In this document: piece after piece, positions 1-8,232 of the stretch
How positions within the stretch are numbered: position 1 is the stretch's first letter
Layout: each line of letters starts with the position of its first letter
Assembly: GCA_015523665.1 (NCBI GenBank)
Contig: WAJX01000266.1
Span: 1-16,716 of the forward strand
DNA: 16,716 nucleotides
Reading direction: 5' to 3'
Origin: Ferroglobus sp.
GTDB lineage: Archaea > Halobacteriota > Archaeoglobi > Archaeoglobales > Archaeoglobaceae
Program-made: the position numbers and the translations under genes
Notes under the pieces: model-generated
Databases searched by the model: none
Told to the model about the DNA's origin: nothing
What the model saw: only the letters and a program-made list of their open reading frames with translations

Positions 1-66
1 GTTGTACATCATACATAACAAATCCAGCTTAGTAATAAGGATGAGATTTTTCTGAATTTAGCATAG

Positions 67-600
67 ACAGTTAAGTTTTCTGAGTCTCTCAGGAAAGCTT
101 TCCTTTTCAGAATAGAACTTTCCAAAATAATGACATCTCCATGGAAAGTTGATGATGAGCAACAGCCGAGATTTCTTGACGAGCCAGCATACAAGAAGGC
201 CCCGATGAAGTCTTCAAATCCATCTCTTCTAATAAGTTTAGCAAGACTCGTTTCACATGCTGAAAGTGTTTATTAAAGCTGAATTAAACTCAAAATTGAA
301 GATCTCTTCAACCATAAGAAGGTTTATCAGCAAGTAAAATTTTTACTTGCTGAATACCAAAATCAGGATCAAAGATTCCATAGCATGCTTTGTTTTCAAT
401 TTCCTTTTATTACTTTATTTTTTATTGCTCTTTCTTTTAAAAGTGGCTTTACATTAAAAAGCGTTGCTATCTTTTTGCCTTCATTTCTGCAAATTCAAGA
501 TCTCTTGTTGGATTATCACAACCGTTATCGATGTTATTACATCCTTAGATGTTCTAAATCTCAAAGCTGAAGCAGAGGGAAATTAAACAATAAAATGATC
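67..600 (-). pseudogene. Decayed coding region, possibly a transposase remnant
   Basis: No intact gene is present, but the minus strand carries several protein-like stretches that share one frame and are broken by stops. Near 529-470 it reads DNGCDNPTRDLEFAEMKA. Near 391-295 it reads an IFDPDFGIQQVKILLADKP-like stretch. Near 250-120 it contains LLNLLEEMDLKT and LARQEISAVAHHQLSMEM. Between the first two, a shifted frame gives IATLFNVKPLLKERAIKNK, as if two frameshifts had occurred. The DxGxDN-like start of the first piece vaguely recalls DDE transposases, but I cannot name a family and no terminal repeats or target duplication are clear. Local G+C is higher at about 150-230 than in normal intergenic DNA here, which supports former coding. 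The plus strand also has a 69-codon open stretch (67-276), so the coding strand is not certain. Confidence 0.35.
327..353. repeat. Perfect inverted repeat, 13-bp arms
   Basis: TCAGCAAGTAAAA and its exact reverse complement TTTTACTTGCTGA flank a single T at 340. As DNA it is a near-perfect palindrome; as RNA it would form a strong hairpin with a tiny loop. It lies inside the decayed region. It could be a former terminator, a transposon end or a protein-binding site; nothing decides between these. Confidence 0.75.
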
Positions 601-928
601 TTTGACAATTATCTGCCATCAAACTCTTAAAACGGCAAAATGAGTTTGTGTAGGTATTTATATAGATAATAATAATTAAATTTTTAAATTTTTTAAACAT
701 GATATTTGCTCACCTGACAATTTATTTAGCAAGATTTTTAGTTCAAAAATGTAAAAAGAAAAGCATAATATACCAACAATAAATAAAAATAAAATATACA
801 AAAAATATACAATATTAATAAACTTTAATAAGTTTTAACTATTTTATATTATGATTAGAGATGCAATAGATGAATAAATTGTACAAAAAGCAAAAAATAT
901 TTGACCCCTAGGATGAAAGCAAAAATAA
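601..928. other. AT-rich intergenic stretch before clc
   Basis: No gene or RNA gene is evident here. From about 660 the sequence is almost pure A/T with short A and T runs and no G+C-rich island that could be a structured RNA. The only part with a visible role is the clc promoter region near its right end. Confidence 0.6.
842..851 (+). promoter_or_regulatory. Probable TATA box for clc
   Basis: TTTTATATTA lies about 80 bases before the clc start. Initiation about 26 bases downstream would give a leader of roughly 50 bases containing AGGATGA (910-916), a weak Shine-Dalgarno match. Confidence 0.35.
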
Positions 929-2686
929 ATGGTAAAAATTTCTCTAAAAAAAGGAACTGGACATTTAATACTACTTTCAACAATTGTTGGATTCATCTCA
1001 GGTATTGGAGCTTTAGCTCTTTACGTACTTATCGATATCTCCACTCAATTCTTTATAAGTGGTTTAGACAACTTTATTCCGCCACACCCAGCTGGTGAAG
1101 TATCCCTTATAACTATAAATTTTAAATACGGAAAAATCCCTCTTTTCATAATACCAGCAATAGGTGGGCTTTTAAGTGGATTGATCGTGTACAAATTCGC
1201 TCCAGAAGCTGAAGGACATGGAACTGATGCTGTAATTAGAGCCTTCCATAAAATGAGAGGAGAAGTTAGGGCAAGAGTTCCTGTTATAAAAGCTTTAGCA
1301 ACAGCAATAACGATTGGCAGTGGTGGAAGTGCTGGAAGAGAGGGGCCAATAGCACAGATAGGAGCTGGTTTTGGATCGATTATCGCATCACTTTTAAATC
1401 TATCCGACAGAGATAGAAGAATTCTCGTTGTCTCTGGAGTTGCCGGTGGGATAGGTAGTATATTTCGCTCACCATTTGGTGGAGCCATATTCGCAATAGA
1501 AGTACTCTACAAAAAGGATTACGAAGTAGAGGCAATGATTCCAGCATTTACATCATCTATTGTAGCATTTACAGTCTTTGAAGCAGTATTAGGGAAGTTA
1601 ACACATACACCTTTTGCATCACATACAATTTTCTCAACACCTTCAATGACGATAACATCTCCATCCGAGATGCTCCTTTGCCTTTTATTAGGGTTTATTG
1701 CTGCTGGTATTGCTGTCTTATATGTTAAAACCTTCTACTTCATACACGATTTCTTTAAGAAGGTAAAAATAACGAATTATGTAAAACCAATAATAGGCGG
1801 TGTTTTTACAGGTTTGATCGCAATTTTTATTCCCCAAGCTTTGGGCATGAGTTATGGATATGTTCAACTTGCAATAGATGGAAAATTGGCTGTTGAAACT
1901 ATTCTATTGATAATGGTTGCAAAAATACTTGCAACGTCATTCACCATAGGAAGTGGTGGAAGTGGAGGTGTTTTTGCTCCTTCAATCGTTATTGGGAGCA
2001 TGGTTGGAGCGGCTGTAGGATATACATTCTATGGAATTATGCCAGATGTTGTTGCTGAACCTCAAACCTTTGTTTTAGTTGGAATGGTAGCTTTTGTCTC
2101 AGCCGCCGCAAAAACACCCATAGCAGCTATAATGATGGCATTAGAAATGACTGGTGGGTATTCTTTGCTACCAGCCTTAATGCTCGCATCAATAGTCGCT
2201 TACAAAGCCAGTGGAGACGTATCAATTTATAGAGAACAGGTTGATTCAAGAATAGATAGTCCAGCACATAGGAGAGAGCTTACAAGAGATGTGCTCGAAA
2301 ACATACTCGTTAAAGATGCTATGACTCCTAAGGAGCAAATATTTACTTTAAATCCATCTGATAAGGTTTCTGATTTATTCAAAGCTATTGAGGAAGTTGG
2401 ACATTTAGGCTATCCAGTAGTTGATGACGGAAAGGTTGTCGGGATGGTTACATTAGAGGATGCTGTTAAAGTTCCACCAGAAGATAGAAATTCACTGAAA
2501 ATAGAAGATATAATGTCTAAAAAGCTTATAACAATCAATCCAGATGATACATTGGAAGATGCTTTGAAATTATTAAGCCAATATGATGTTGGTAGGCTCT
2601 TGGTTGTAAAAGATGGAAAGTTTGTAGGAATTATAACGAGATCTGATATAATGAGGGCTCATGCAAGTGAGATTCTAAAGTCTTAA
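929..2686 (+). CDS. ClC-family chloride channel/transporter with two CBS domains
   Basis: A membrane protein of 585 residues that moves chloride or another anion across the cell membrane. Residues 10-430 form the ClC core. The gating-glutamate motif GREGP is at 136-140 (E138), GGVFAP is at 346-351, and a tyrosine at about 434 (SIYREQ) matches the conserved pore tyrosine. The first selectivity motif, usually GSGIPE, reads GHGTDAV at 96-102, a variant I recall from other prokaryotic members. After SPFGGAIFAIE (181-191), residue 192 is Val where the proton-coupled E. coli antiporter has its internal glutamate (E203). That favours channel-like or weakly coupled transport, though I cannot decide this from sequence. 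Two CBS domains follow (about 460-515 and 520-580) and probably sense adenine nucleotides. The gene stands alone and is convergent with pgk. Confidence 0.93.
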   Translation: MVKISLKKGTGHLILLSTIVGFISGIGALALYVLIDISTQFFISGLDNFIPPHPAGEVSLITINFKYGKIPLFIIPAIGGLLSGLIVYKFAPEAEGHGTDAVIRAFHKMRGEVRARVPVIKALATAITIGSGGSAGREGPIAQIGAGFGSIIASLLNLSDRDRRILVVSGVAGGIGSIFRSPFGGAIFAIEVLYKKDYEVEAMIPAFTSSIVAFTVFEAVLGKLTHTPFASHTIFSTPSMTITSPSEMLLCLLLGFIAAGIAVLYVKTFYFIHDFFKKVKITNYVKPIIGGVFTGLIAIFIPQALGMSYGYVQLAIDGKLAVETILLIMVAKILATSFTIGSGGSGGVFAPSIVIGSMVGAAVGYTFYGIMPDVVAEPQTFVLVGMVAFVSAAAKTPIAAIMMALEMTGGYSLLPALMLASIVAYKASGDVSIYREQVDSRIDSPAHRRELTRDVLENILVKDAMTPKEQIFTLNPSDKVSDLFKAIEEVGHLGYPVVDDGKVVGMVTLEDAVKVPPEDRNSLKIEDIMSKKLITINPDDTLEDALKLLSQYDVGRLLVVKDGKFVGIITRSDIMRAHASEILKS

Positions 2687-2776
2687 CCCAACTATTTCAA
2701 ATTTTTGTGCTATGCATACCATTTTATACTTATTTTTATAAAAATTAAATTTAGTAACTTTCGGTTACAAATCCTA

Positions 2777-3994
2777 TCACAACTTCTTAGACTTACCCCA
2801 ATACTTCTTAAGAACTTCCAAGGCTACAAGTTTTTCACCACTCAAAAATCTTATACTCGCTCCTCCTCCAGTAGATACATGACTCACTTTCTTATCAATT
2901 CCACACATCCTTGCAGCAGTTGAGATATGTCCTCCACCAACAAAAGAGAAGTCTGTTTTAGCAACAGCTTTAAGAATTTCAAATGTTCCTATTGAGAATT
3001 GTTCTTCCTCAAAAACCCCGGCTGGCCCGTTTATTACAGAAATTTCATAGGATGGAATTAAATCTGAAAGCATGGAGATTGTTTCAATACCTATATCCTT
3101 TATTACTCCCTTACCACCATATTCTTTAATGTTAATCTCCTCTCTCTCCCCATTTACATCAACTGCAACATCAACGGGCAATATTATTCTATCTCTATAT
3201 TTTAAATAAAATTCCTTAACTTGCTTATCATCAATACTCTCTTTATTCTCCTCAACAATTCTTTTGTTCACTTCTCCAAGCTCGTATCCATCTAAAATTA
3301 GGAAATAGTTAGCAACAACTCCAGTTAATATCACTTTTTCAGCTATGTTATTTATAAGAACATTCATTAAAACCCTCACAGAATCTTCTATCTTAGCTCC
3401 TCCTAAAATGAAAACCTTTCTTTTCTTACTCCTTAAGACCATTGAGAGCGCATTCACTTCTCTCTCTACTAATCTCCCTGCAACTGATGGTAAAACTGGT
3501 GGAAATCCTATCAAGCTTGCATGAGCTCTATGTGAAGCTGAGAATGCATCGTTAACATAGATATCGAAGTGAGGTGCTAATTTTCTAACCAGAATAGATT
3601 TTGAATGCTCTTCAGCACTTCTGGTAATTTGTTCTTCAGAAAAAAATCTCACATTTTCCAGTAAAAGGATATCGCCCATCCCAGCATTTTTAATCTTTTT
3701 TATTGCGCATGACGAGAAGATATCATCAACATATTCCACCTCTTTTCCAATGATCCTTTCCAAAACTCTCGCATGATTTTCCAAAGTTGTAAAATCTTGC
3801 CTACCAGGTCGGCTTTGATGCGCTAAAATTACAACCTTGGAATTCTCTAATTCTTTTAACGTATCTATATGGCTTCTAAATCTCGTTTTGTCGAGAATTG
3901 TTGAGTTTATAATTGGCGTATTTATATCAAGTCTTATCAAAATAGATTTTCTATCATAATTTATATCATCAAGAGTAGGTATACCATCTATCAT
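2777..3994 (-). CDS. pgk: Phosphoglycerate kinase
   Basis: A cytoplasmic enzyme that interconverts 1,3-bisphosphoglycerate + ADP and 3-phosphoglycerate + ATP in glycolysis and gluconeogenesis. The 405-residue length is normal for archaeal PGK. Family motifs appear in order: RLDINTP (21-27, substrate-binding Arg and Asp), HQSRPG (59-64), NDAFSASHR near 148-156, LGGAKIEDS, NGPAGVFE (from 322), VGGGH (352-356) and STGGGAS (374-380). The N-terminus MIDGIPTLDDIN resembles A. fulgidus PGK as I remember it. The ATG at 3994 has no Shine-Dalgarno but has a TATA box about 27 bases upstream, so it is probably read from a leaderless message. It is the third gene of the asd-alba-pgk cluster, 40 bases after alba. 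Confidence 0.96.
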   Translation of the reverse strand: MIDGIPTLDDINYDRKSILIRLDINTPIINSTILDKTRFRSHIDTLKELENSKVVILAHQSRPGRQDFTTLENHARVLERIIGKEVEYVDDIFSSCAIKKIKNAGMGDILLLENVRFFSEEQITRSAEEHSKSILVRKLAPHFDIYVNDAFSASHRAHASLIGFPPVLPSVAGRLVEREVNALSMVLRSKKRKVFILGGAKIEDSVRVLMNVLINNIAEKVILTGVVANYFLILDGYELGEVNKRIVEENKESIDDKQVKEFYLKYRDRIILPVDVAVDVNGEREEINIKEYGGKGVIKDIGIETISMLSDLIPSYEISVINGPAGVFEEEQFSIGTFEILKAVAKTDFSFVGGGHISTAARMCGIDKKVSHVSTGGGASIRFLSGEKLVALEVLKKYWGKSKKL

Positions 3995-4016
3995 CTGAGA
4001 AAAGTAAAAAAGGAGC

Positions 4017-4025
4017 TATTAAAAA
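4017..4025 (-). promoter_or_regulatory. TATA box for pgk
   Basis: On the minus strand TTTTTAATA lies in the 40-base alba-pgk gap, centred 27 bases before the pgk ATG. That spacing fits a leaderless transcript, so pgk may be transcribed independently of alba. Confidence 0.45.
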
Positions 4026-4034
4026 TGTATCGAT

Positions 4035-4307
4035 TTACTCTTTCTTGGCAAGGATGATTTCAATCGCAGAAACGTTCGCTTCTCCCTGCTCACTCTCAAT
4101 CTTTTCAGTTGATATTTGAATATCTTTAACTTCAACATTCGGCAAAAAGCGTTTTCTAACTATTTCAGCAACATCAACAGCCCTACTTATAGCTCTCCCT
4201 CTCGCTTTAACCGCTACTTCATTTGCTCCTCCATTAAATTGGGTCAAAACAGCAAGTACATAGTTCATTACAGGTTTATTCCCAACAAACACTGCATTCT
4301 CAGCCAT
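4035..4307 (-). CDS. albA: Alba family DNA/RNA-binding chromatin protein
   Basis: A small basic chromatin protein of 90 residues that coats DNA and also binds RNA in archaea. The signature runs [14 protein letters not shown] (8-21), then [15 protein letters not shown], with the lysine of GNKP being the acetylated/DNA-binding Lys of the family. The length is typical. I chose the ATG at 4307 (MAENAV). It lies six bases after a strong Shine-Dalgarno (GGGGGT, 4319-4314), the ATG at 4313 directly abuts that site, and the upstream TTG at 4337 lacks one. [16 protein letters not shown] matches A. fulgidus Alba from memory. It sits between asd and pgk with 40-base gaps on both sides. Confidence 0.95.
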   Translation of the reverse strand: MAENAVFVGNKPVMNYVLAVLTQFNGGANEVAVKARGRAISRAVDVAEIVRKRFLPNVEVKDIQISTEKIESEQGEANVSAIEIILAKKE

Positions 4308-4313
4308 TTTCAT

Positions 4314-4319
4314 ACCCCC
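4314..4319 (-). promoter_or_regulatory. Shine-Dalgarno deciding the alba start
   Basis: GGGGGT on the minus strand, six bases before the ATG at 4307. It is one of the few clear ribosome sites in the window and implies a leadered transcript, either from asd read-through or from the TTAATATAG-like TATA overlapping the asd stop near 4348-4356. Confidence 0.6.
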
Positions 4320-4347
4320 TGTTTTTTTATTAGGCAAATACTTTCCA

Positions 4348-5379
4348 CTATATTAACTTTTCTTTCACCATCAGCTCTGCATTTAAAATGCTCGCTCCAG
4401 CAGCACCCCTTATTGTGTTATGTCCTAAAACTATATACTTTATTCCGTCAAAATCTTTCCTAATCCTGCCAATAACGATACTCATCCCATTTCCCTCATC
4501 TCTATCAAGTTTAGGCTGTGGTCGATCCTCCTCTTCCCTAACAACGATCACTCTTTGCGGAGAAGATGGTAAATCTAAAGGTTTAAGAGATTCAAAAGCA
4601 TTTTTGACATCTTCTATTTCAACTTCATTTCTAAATTCTGCAAATACAGCTTCAGTATGTCCATCAACAACTGGAACTCTATGACATGATGCCGATATTT
4701 TAATATTCGCAGGAAGAACTTTTCTATTCTCTAATTTACCCAATATCTTTAGCGTCTCTCTCTCAACCTTTTCCTCCTCATTCTTTATGAATGGTATTAT
4801 ATTGTCAACGATGTCAAGAGATGCTACCCCAGGATAACCAGCTCCACTTAAAGCTTGCATACTCGCCATTTTCACTGATTTTAAACCCAGCTCCATAAGA
4901 GGCTTTAGTGAAAGAGTGAGTATAATTGTCGTGCAATTAGGATTTGTAACTATAAACCCATCCCATTCTCTATTCTTTTTTTGCACATCTATAAGAGATA
5001 GATGATCAGCATTAACTTCTGGAATAACTAAAGGAATGTCCTCTTCCATTCTAAAAGCCGATGCGTTGCTTGCAACAATAAATCCTGCTTTTGCAAATTC
5101 TGCCTCAACCTGTTTTGCTATATCAGATGGTAATGCTGAGAAAACAATATCAGCATCGATCTTTTCAGGCTTCATAGGAAGCATTTCTAAATCTTTAACC
5201 TCATCTGGTATCTGAGATGACAAAAGCCATCTAACCTCTTCTCCATAAAACTTCCCAACTCTTCTCTCACTGGCTGATAAAGCTGATATCTTAAACCATG
5301 GATGTTCGGATAAAAATTGTACAAACCTCTGTCCTACCATCCCTGTTGCTCCAAGAATTGCAACCTTATACATACTCAT
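4348..5379 (-). CDS. asd: Aspartate-semialdehyde dehydrogenase
   Basis: It reduces aspartyl phosphate with NADPH to aspartate semialdehyde, the branch point to lysine, threonine, methionine and isoleucine. Length is 343 residues. The NADP-binding loop is [10 protein letters not shown] (10-19). The catalytic cysteine is C149 in TNPNCTT and the active-site histidine is H241 in VDGHTEAVF, the pattern of the archaeal/fungal branch of the family. [15 protein letters not shown] near the C-terminus is also conserved. An alternative start at M3 (5373) begins directly with [11 protein letters not shown] and lies 27 bases from the TATA box, so it may be the real one. It is the first gene of the minus-strand asd-alba-pgk cluster. 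Confidence 0.95.
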   Translation of the reverse strand: MSMYKVAILGATGMVGQRFVQFLSEHPWFKISALSASERRVGKFYGEEVRWLLSSQIPDEVKDLEMLPMKPEKIDADIVFSALPSDIAKQVEAEFAKAGFIVASNASAFRMEEDIPLVIPEVNADHLSLIDVQKKNREWDGFIVTNPNCTTIILTLSLKPLMELGLKSVKMASMQALSGAGYPGVASLDIVDNIIPFIKNEEEKVERETLKILGKLENRKVLPANIKISASCHRVPVVDGHTEAVFAEFRNEVEIEDVKNAFESLKPLDLPSSPQRVIVVREEEDRPQPKLDRDEGNGMSIVIGRIRKDFDGIKYIVLGHNTIRGAAGASILNAELMVKEKLI

Positions 5380-5393
5380 GAGAGGGTTGATAG

Positions 5394-5406
5394 ATATTTA
5401 AAATTT
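5394..5406 (-). promoter_or_regulatory. TATA box for asd
   Basis: AAATTTTAAATAT on the minus strand, centred about 21 bases from the ATG at 5379 and 27 from the ATG at 5373. No Shine-Dalgarno is present, so a leaderless or nearly leaderless message is likely. Confidence 0.45.
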
Positions 5407-5473
5407 CTACTTCATCTTTATTTACTTCTACCCTATTTTCATCTAAATTTTTTATTTTTAATATTCATAAAAG

Positions 5474-5492
5474 ACTGATATAAAATATCAGT
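5474..5492 (-). terminator. Hairpin plus T-rich tail after the MFS gene
   Basis: A perfect inverted repeat (ACTGATAT / ATATCAGT, 3-base loop) lies about 60 bases after the MFS stop. On the minus strand it is followed by CTTTTATG. Archaea terminate mostly at U-runs, so the hairpin may be incidental. Confidence 0.3.
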
Positions 5493-5551
5493 TAAAAAAG
5501 TGGTAAATAAATTAGCGAATACAATATACACAAATTATTTACACAATTCCC

Positions 5552-6646
5552 TTAAAACTTCATGAAAGCGTATAATACTGCGGAGAGAGTAGACATTATA
5601 AACGAATATACAAAAACTACTTCATAGAAATAGAGCTGAGCAAGAATTCCAGCAATTAAATTTCCAATCAAAGATGAGATTCCAAAAAAGAAGTGATATG
5701 ATCCTATCCCAAATCCTTGAGCTTTTGCTATATCTGATGCTAATGCTCTTTGCTGAGCTTCACTGATAGACATAAAAAATCCATATAGAATAAATGCAAC
5801 AATAAAGCTCACAACAAACGATGTAAGCATTAGAATAGATGCGAATGAGAAAAATAGATATGCAAGGGATAACATTCTTTCTCTCCCATATTTATCTGCA
5901 AGGACTCCAATAGGATAAGAGAAGGTTGCATATACGATGTTGTAAAGGAGGTATAAAACAATACTAAATTCCACAGATATTTGAGAAGCTTTTAGAAGAA
6001 AGAACATGTAACTCACATGGGATAAACCTATGAAAGATATGGCAATCAAATATTTCCTGAGTCTTAAACCAAGTTCTATACTTTTCACAAACATTCCAGT
6101 ATCTTTAACAAAAAATAGTGGTATTAAAGCGATAAAACCGAGAATTGCTGCAAAAAATATCGGTTGTCTAAAGTTTCCAAATGATTCTATTAATATGATA
6201 GCAAAGATAGTACCAAAAACAGCCCCACTGGTGTCCATCATTCTGTGCAATCCAAATGCCCTTCCACGATTTTTTGTAGATTCAGCTATTATAGCATCTC
6301 TCGGAGATGTCCTTATTCCTTTTCCAATCCTATCTAAAGTGACAAAACTCGAAATTGATATCGGTGAGTAAGAAAAGGATAAGCCCATCTTTGAAAACTG
6401 CGAAACAGTATAGCCAATAAACACTATTAATTTTCTCCTCTTTATCTTATCTGAAATATACCCTGAAATAGCTTTAACAATGTTGCTCATCCCATCTATT
6501 ATCCCTCCAACCAATCCTATACTTAAGTTAGATGCGTTAAGAGATTTGAGAAAGAACGGCAAGATCGGGAGTATTATCTCACTACTGAGATCATTGAGAA
6601 GACTAACTATACCAAGTAGTAAAACATTCTCCTTTGTAGATTTCAT
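5552..6646 (-). CDS. Major facilitator superfamily transporter
   Basis: A membrane permease of 364 residues, hydrophobic throughout with roughly eleven to twelve helices, slightly short for the family. The cytoplasmic loop motif of MFS proteins appears twice: GYISDKIKRRK (62-72) between helices 2 and 3, and GVLADKYGRERM in the second half. LDRIGKGIRTSPRDAIIA (104-121) and GLHRMMDTSGAVFG (132-145) are signatures of an efflux-like subgroup common in archaea and bacteria. The substrate cannot be inferred. It follows a long AT-only spacer and has no functionally related neighbour. A TATA-like ATTTAAATATG near 6685-6697 would give a short leader. Confidence 0.88.
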   Translation of the reverse strand: MKSTKENVLLLGIVSLLNDLSSEIILPILPFFLKSLNASNLSIGLVGGIIDGMSNIVKAISGYISDKIKRRKLIVFIGYTVSQFSKMGLSFSYSPISISSFVTLDRIGKGIRTSPRDAIIAESTKNRGRAFGLHRMMDTSGAVFGTIFAIILIESFGNFRQPIFFAAILGFIALIPLFFVKDTGMFVKSIELGLRLRKYLIAISFIGLSHVSYMFFLLKASQISVEFSIVLYLLYNIVYATFSYPIGVLADKYGRERMLSLAYLFFSFASILMLTSFVVSFIVAFILYGFFMSISEAQQRALASDIAKAQGFGIGSYHFFFGISSLIGNLIAGILAQLYFYEVVFVYSFIMSTLSAVLYAFMKF

Positions 6647-6661
6647 TGATTTGCATCAGCT

Positions 6662-6840
6662 TAATTGAATAAAAAATTTGATTTATCACATATTTAAATA
6701 TTAAATTAAAATTAAATTAAAAATATAAATTTGAAATATGATAATAAGTAAATGAATAAAATGATATAAATAAAGAAATAATAATAAAAATAAATTTTAA
6801 AAATATAAAAAATTTTAAGATAGCTTAAAATCTCGAAGAA
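6662..6840. other. Almost pure A/T divergent intergenic region
   Basis: The spacer between the divergent MFS and 6875 genes contains runs of AAATTAAA-type repeats and very few G or C. It holds promoters for both sides and no visible RNA gene or coding potential. Confidence 0.6.
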
Positions 6841-6850
6841 AAATTTAAAT
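6841..6850 (+). promoter_or_regulatory. TATA box for the 6875 membrane protein gene
   Basis: AAATTTAAAT, preceded by purine-rich GAAGAA as a possible BRE, is centred about 28 bases before the ATG at 6875. There is no Shine-Dalgarno, consistent with leaderless transcription. Confidence 0.5.
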
Positions 6851-6874
6851 GCTAATTATAAATAATAATAACAA

Positions 6875-7546
6875 ATGCATACAGAAAGCCTAATCATGAT
6901 TGTCTTAGGTATTATTCTATTTTTAGTAGCATTAATAAATGCCAGCATAATATTCAAAAAAGAGGCTAGAGATTATCTCAATAGAAAGATTGAGTTGGCA
7001 AAGCATCACTTAATAATCATTTTCTCCTCAACTCTCCTAACGTATTTAGTTGGAATGATTTTATTATTATCCAGATCTAAAATATTTCACATTTTAATGA
7101 TAATTTCCTCAGTAATTCTCGGTTTATCGCTCATATATATCGAGATTTCAACTTTTTGGACTTTAATAAAAGATGAACATCTACCAAGCCTTTCGAGAGA
7201 TTTTCTCAATACATTACTCTACGTCTCCATCTTATGGATAATTTTTGAAAGAATTAACCTCAGTTGGTTGGAGATAGCTATAGTCTCTACTCTCTTTACA
7301 ATAGTTATCTTTATTTATGCTGGATCTTTTTTGAAATATTATAAAGTGTTCGATGTCATTATTTCCCCCATAGATCTATCTCCGATCACAATATCAACAA
7401 GACTTTTCTCACTATTTATGGGAGTTCATTTATCCGCAACAGAACTATATCCTGCTGTATTTAGGGGATTTATTGTTCTGGGTTATTTAATCTTACTGTA
7501 TAGTTTTTACTCTGTGCATACCGATATAAAGAAATTATCAACATGA
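6875..7546 (+). CDS. Multi-pass membrane protein, unrecognised
   Basis: I do not recognise this 223-residue protein. It is strongly hydrophobic with about seven predicted membrane segments, near residues 5-28, 47-67, 70-93, 108-126, 131-153, 172-190 and 197-216. The loops are short and contain scattered charges: KKEARDYLNRKIELAKHH after the first segment and SVHTDIKKLST at the C-terminus. No transporter, protease or redox motif is evident, and no Cys, His or Asp/Glu cluster suggests a cofactor site. The start is supported by a well-placed TATA box. Its stop lies 12 bases from the stop of the convergent Lrp-type regulator; divergent upstream is the MFS transporter. Codon use looks like that of its neighbours. 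Confidence 0.75.
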   Translation: MHTESLIMIVLGIILFLVALINASIIFKKEARDYLNRKIELAKHHLIIIFSSTLLTYLVGMILLLSRSKIFHILMIISSVILGLSLIYIEISTFWTLIKDEHLPSLSRDFLNTLLYVSILWIIFERINLSWLEIAIVSTLFTIVIFIYAGSFLKYYKVFDVIISPIDLSPITISTRLFSLFMGVHLSATELYPAVFRGFIVLGYLILLYSFYSVHTDIKKLST

Positions 7547-7558
7547 ATTATGCTGAAA

Positions 7559-8056
7559 TTATAGTGTTAAAGAAACATCAGATTTATATGTTTTTATTAT
7601 TATATGACTTGTGTATTCTAATACTCCTTCTATCTCCTCCACTCTCCTCTTGAAACCCTCCAATTCTTTCAAATTATCAAAAAGTGCATGTATATGCAAC
7701 TCTGGATTAGAAAGCTCATAAACCCTCACAACATTTTCTAAATCACTAAACTTATTAGCAACCTCCTCAATTCGTTTTGGATCCACTCTTACGTTTAAAA
7801 CTATTGAGTATCTCTTACCCAACATCTTAGAATTAACTAAAGCGTGAAATCCTAAGATAACCTTAGAATTAATCAATTTTTCTATTCGTCTCTTGACAGC
7901 CATTTTACTTAATTTTGTTATATCAGAAATCTCAGTAATCGTTGTTCTTGCATTTTTCCTTAGAATTTCTATTATCTTCATATCCAAATTATCCAATTTT
8001 ATGTTTTGAGCATGATCCTGGATTTCAGGAATGTGATCATTTAACTTAATCTCCAT
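7559..8056 (-). CDS. Lrp/AsnC family transcription regulator
   Basis: A 165-residue DNA-binding protein of the feast/famine type. Residues 22-68 form the winged helix-turn-helix: LDNLDMKIIEILRKNART, then TEISDITKLSKMAVKRRIEK with the recognition helix. Residues 82-160 form the RAM ligand-binding and oligomerisation domain. There is an extra, mostly polar N-terminal tail of about 20 residues before the usual start of the fold. The effector (often an amino acid) and targets cannot be told. A TATA box 26 bases upstream and the lack of a Shine-Dalgarno suggest a leaderless message and support the ATG at 8056. It could autoregulate, or act on the exchanger gene upstream of it on the same strand, but no operator is evident. 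Confidence 0.92.
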   Translation of the reverse strand: MEIKLNDHIPEIQDHAQNIKLDNLDMKIIEILRKNARTTITEISDITKLSKMAVKRRIEKLINSKVILGFHALVNSKMLGKRYSIVLNVRVDPKRIEEVANKFSDLENVVRVYELSNPELHIHALFDNLKELEGFKRRVEEIEGVLEYTSHIIIKTYKSDVSLTL

Positions 8057-8076
8057 AAAAATTATAATCCACTATT

Positions 8077-8090
8077 GTATATATTTTTTC
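8077..8090 (-). promoter_or_regulatory. TATA box for the Lrp-type regulator
   Basis: GAAAAAATATATAC on the minus strand is centred about 26 bases from the ATG at 8056, the spacing expected for a leaderless archaeal transcript. Confidence 0.5.
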
Positions 8091-8212
8091 CTAATTTTTG
8101 AAATTATCATTATTAAAATCTTTACAATAATTTATAGTTCATTTCAGTTTTTAATAATTTATATTTCAAAAATTCAAAAGCATAATATTAATGAGGATAT
8201 AATAAAAATAAT

Positions 8213-8232
8213 ATACATTATAATACATTATA
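8213..8232. repeat. Tandem 10-bp direct repeat
   Basis: ATACATTATA occurs twice head to tail and overlaps the stop codon of the exchanger gene (8228-8230). It probably arose by slippage; no function is suggested. Confidence 0.5.

Noticed and set aside
151..265. ATGATGA (possible C box) followed by CTGA, suggesting a C/D box guide RNA
   Set aside because: The C-to-D distance is over 100 bases, internal D' and C' boxes are poor, and the sequence lies in a decayed coding region.
67..276. Plus-strand open stretch with ATG at 130 (MTSPWKVDDEQQPRFLDE...)
   Set aside because: Short, no promoter or ribosome site, no family recognised, and it mirrors the more protein-like minus-strand fragments; mentioned there as an uncertainty.
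385..570. Plus-strand 61-codon frame rich in Phe and Leu
   Set aside because: No Shine-Dalgarno or clear TATA box; it is antisense to the minus-strand fragments and its composition fits a shadow.
1045..1488. Long minus-strand open frame inside clc
   Set aside because: Antisense to an intact ClC gene with clear motifs; Pro/Ile/Ala-rich shadow translation.
2755..2769. Small hairpin GTAAC-TTTCG-GTTAC between the convergent clc and pgk genes
   Set aside because: Only a 5-bp stem and no clear T-run at the correct side; too weak to call a terminator.
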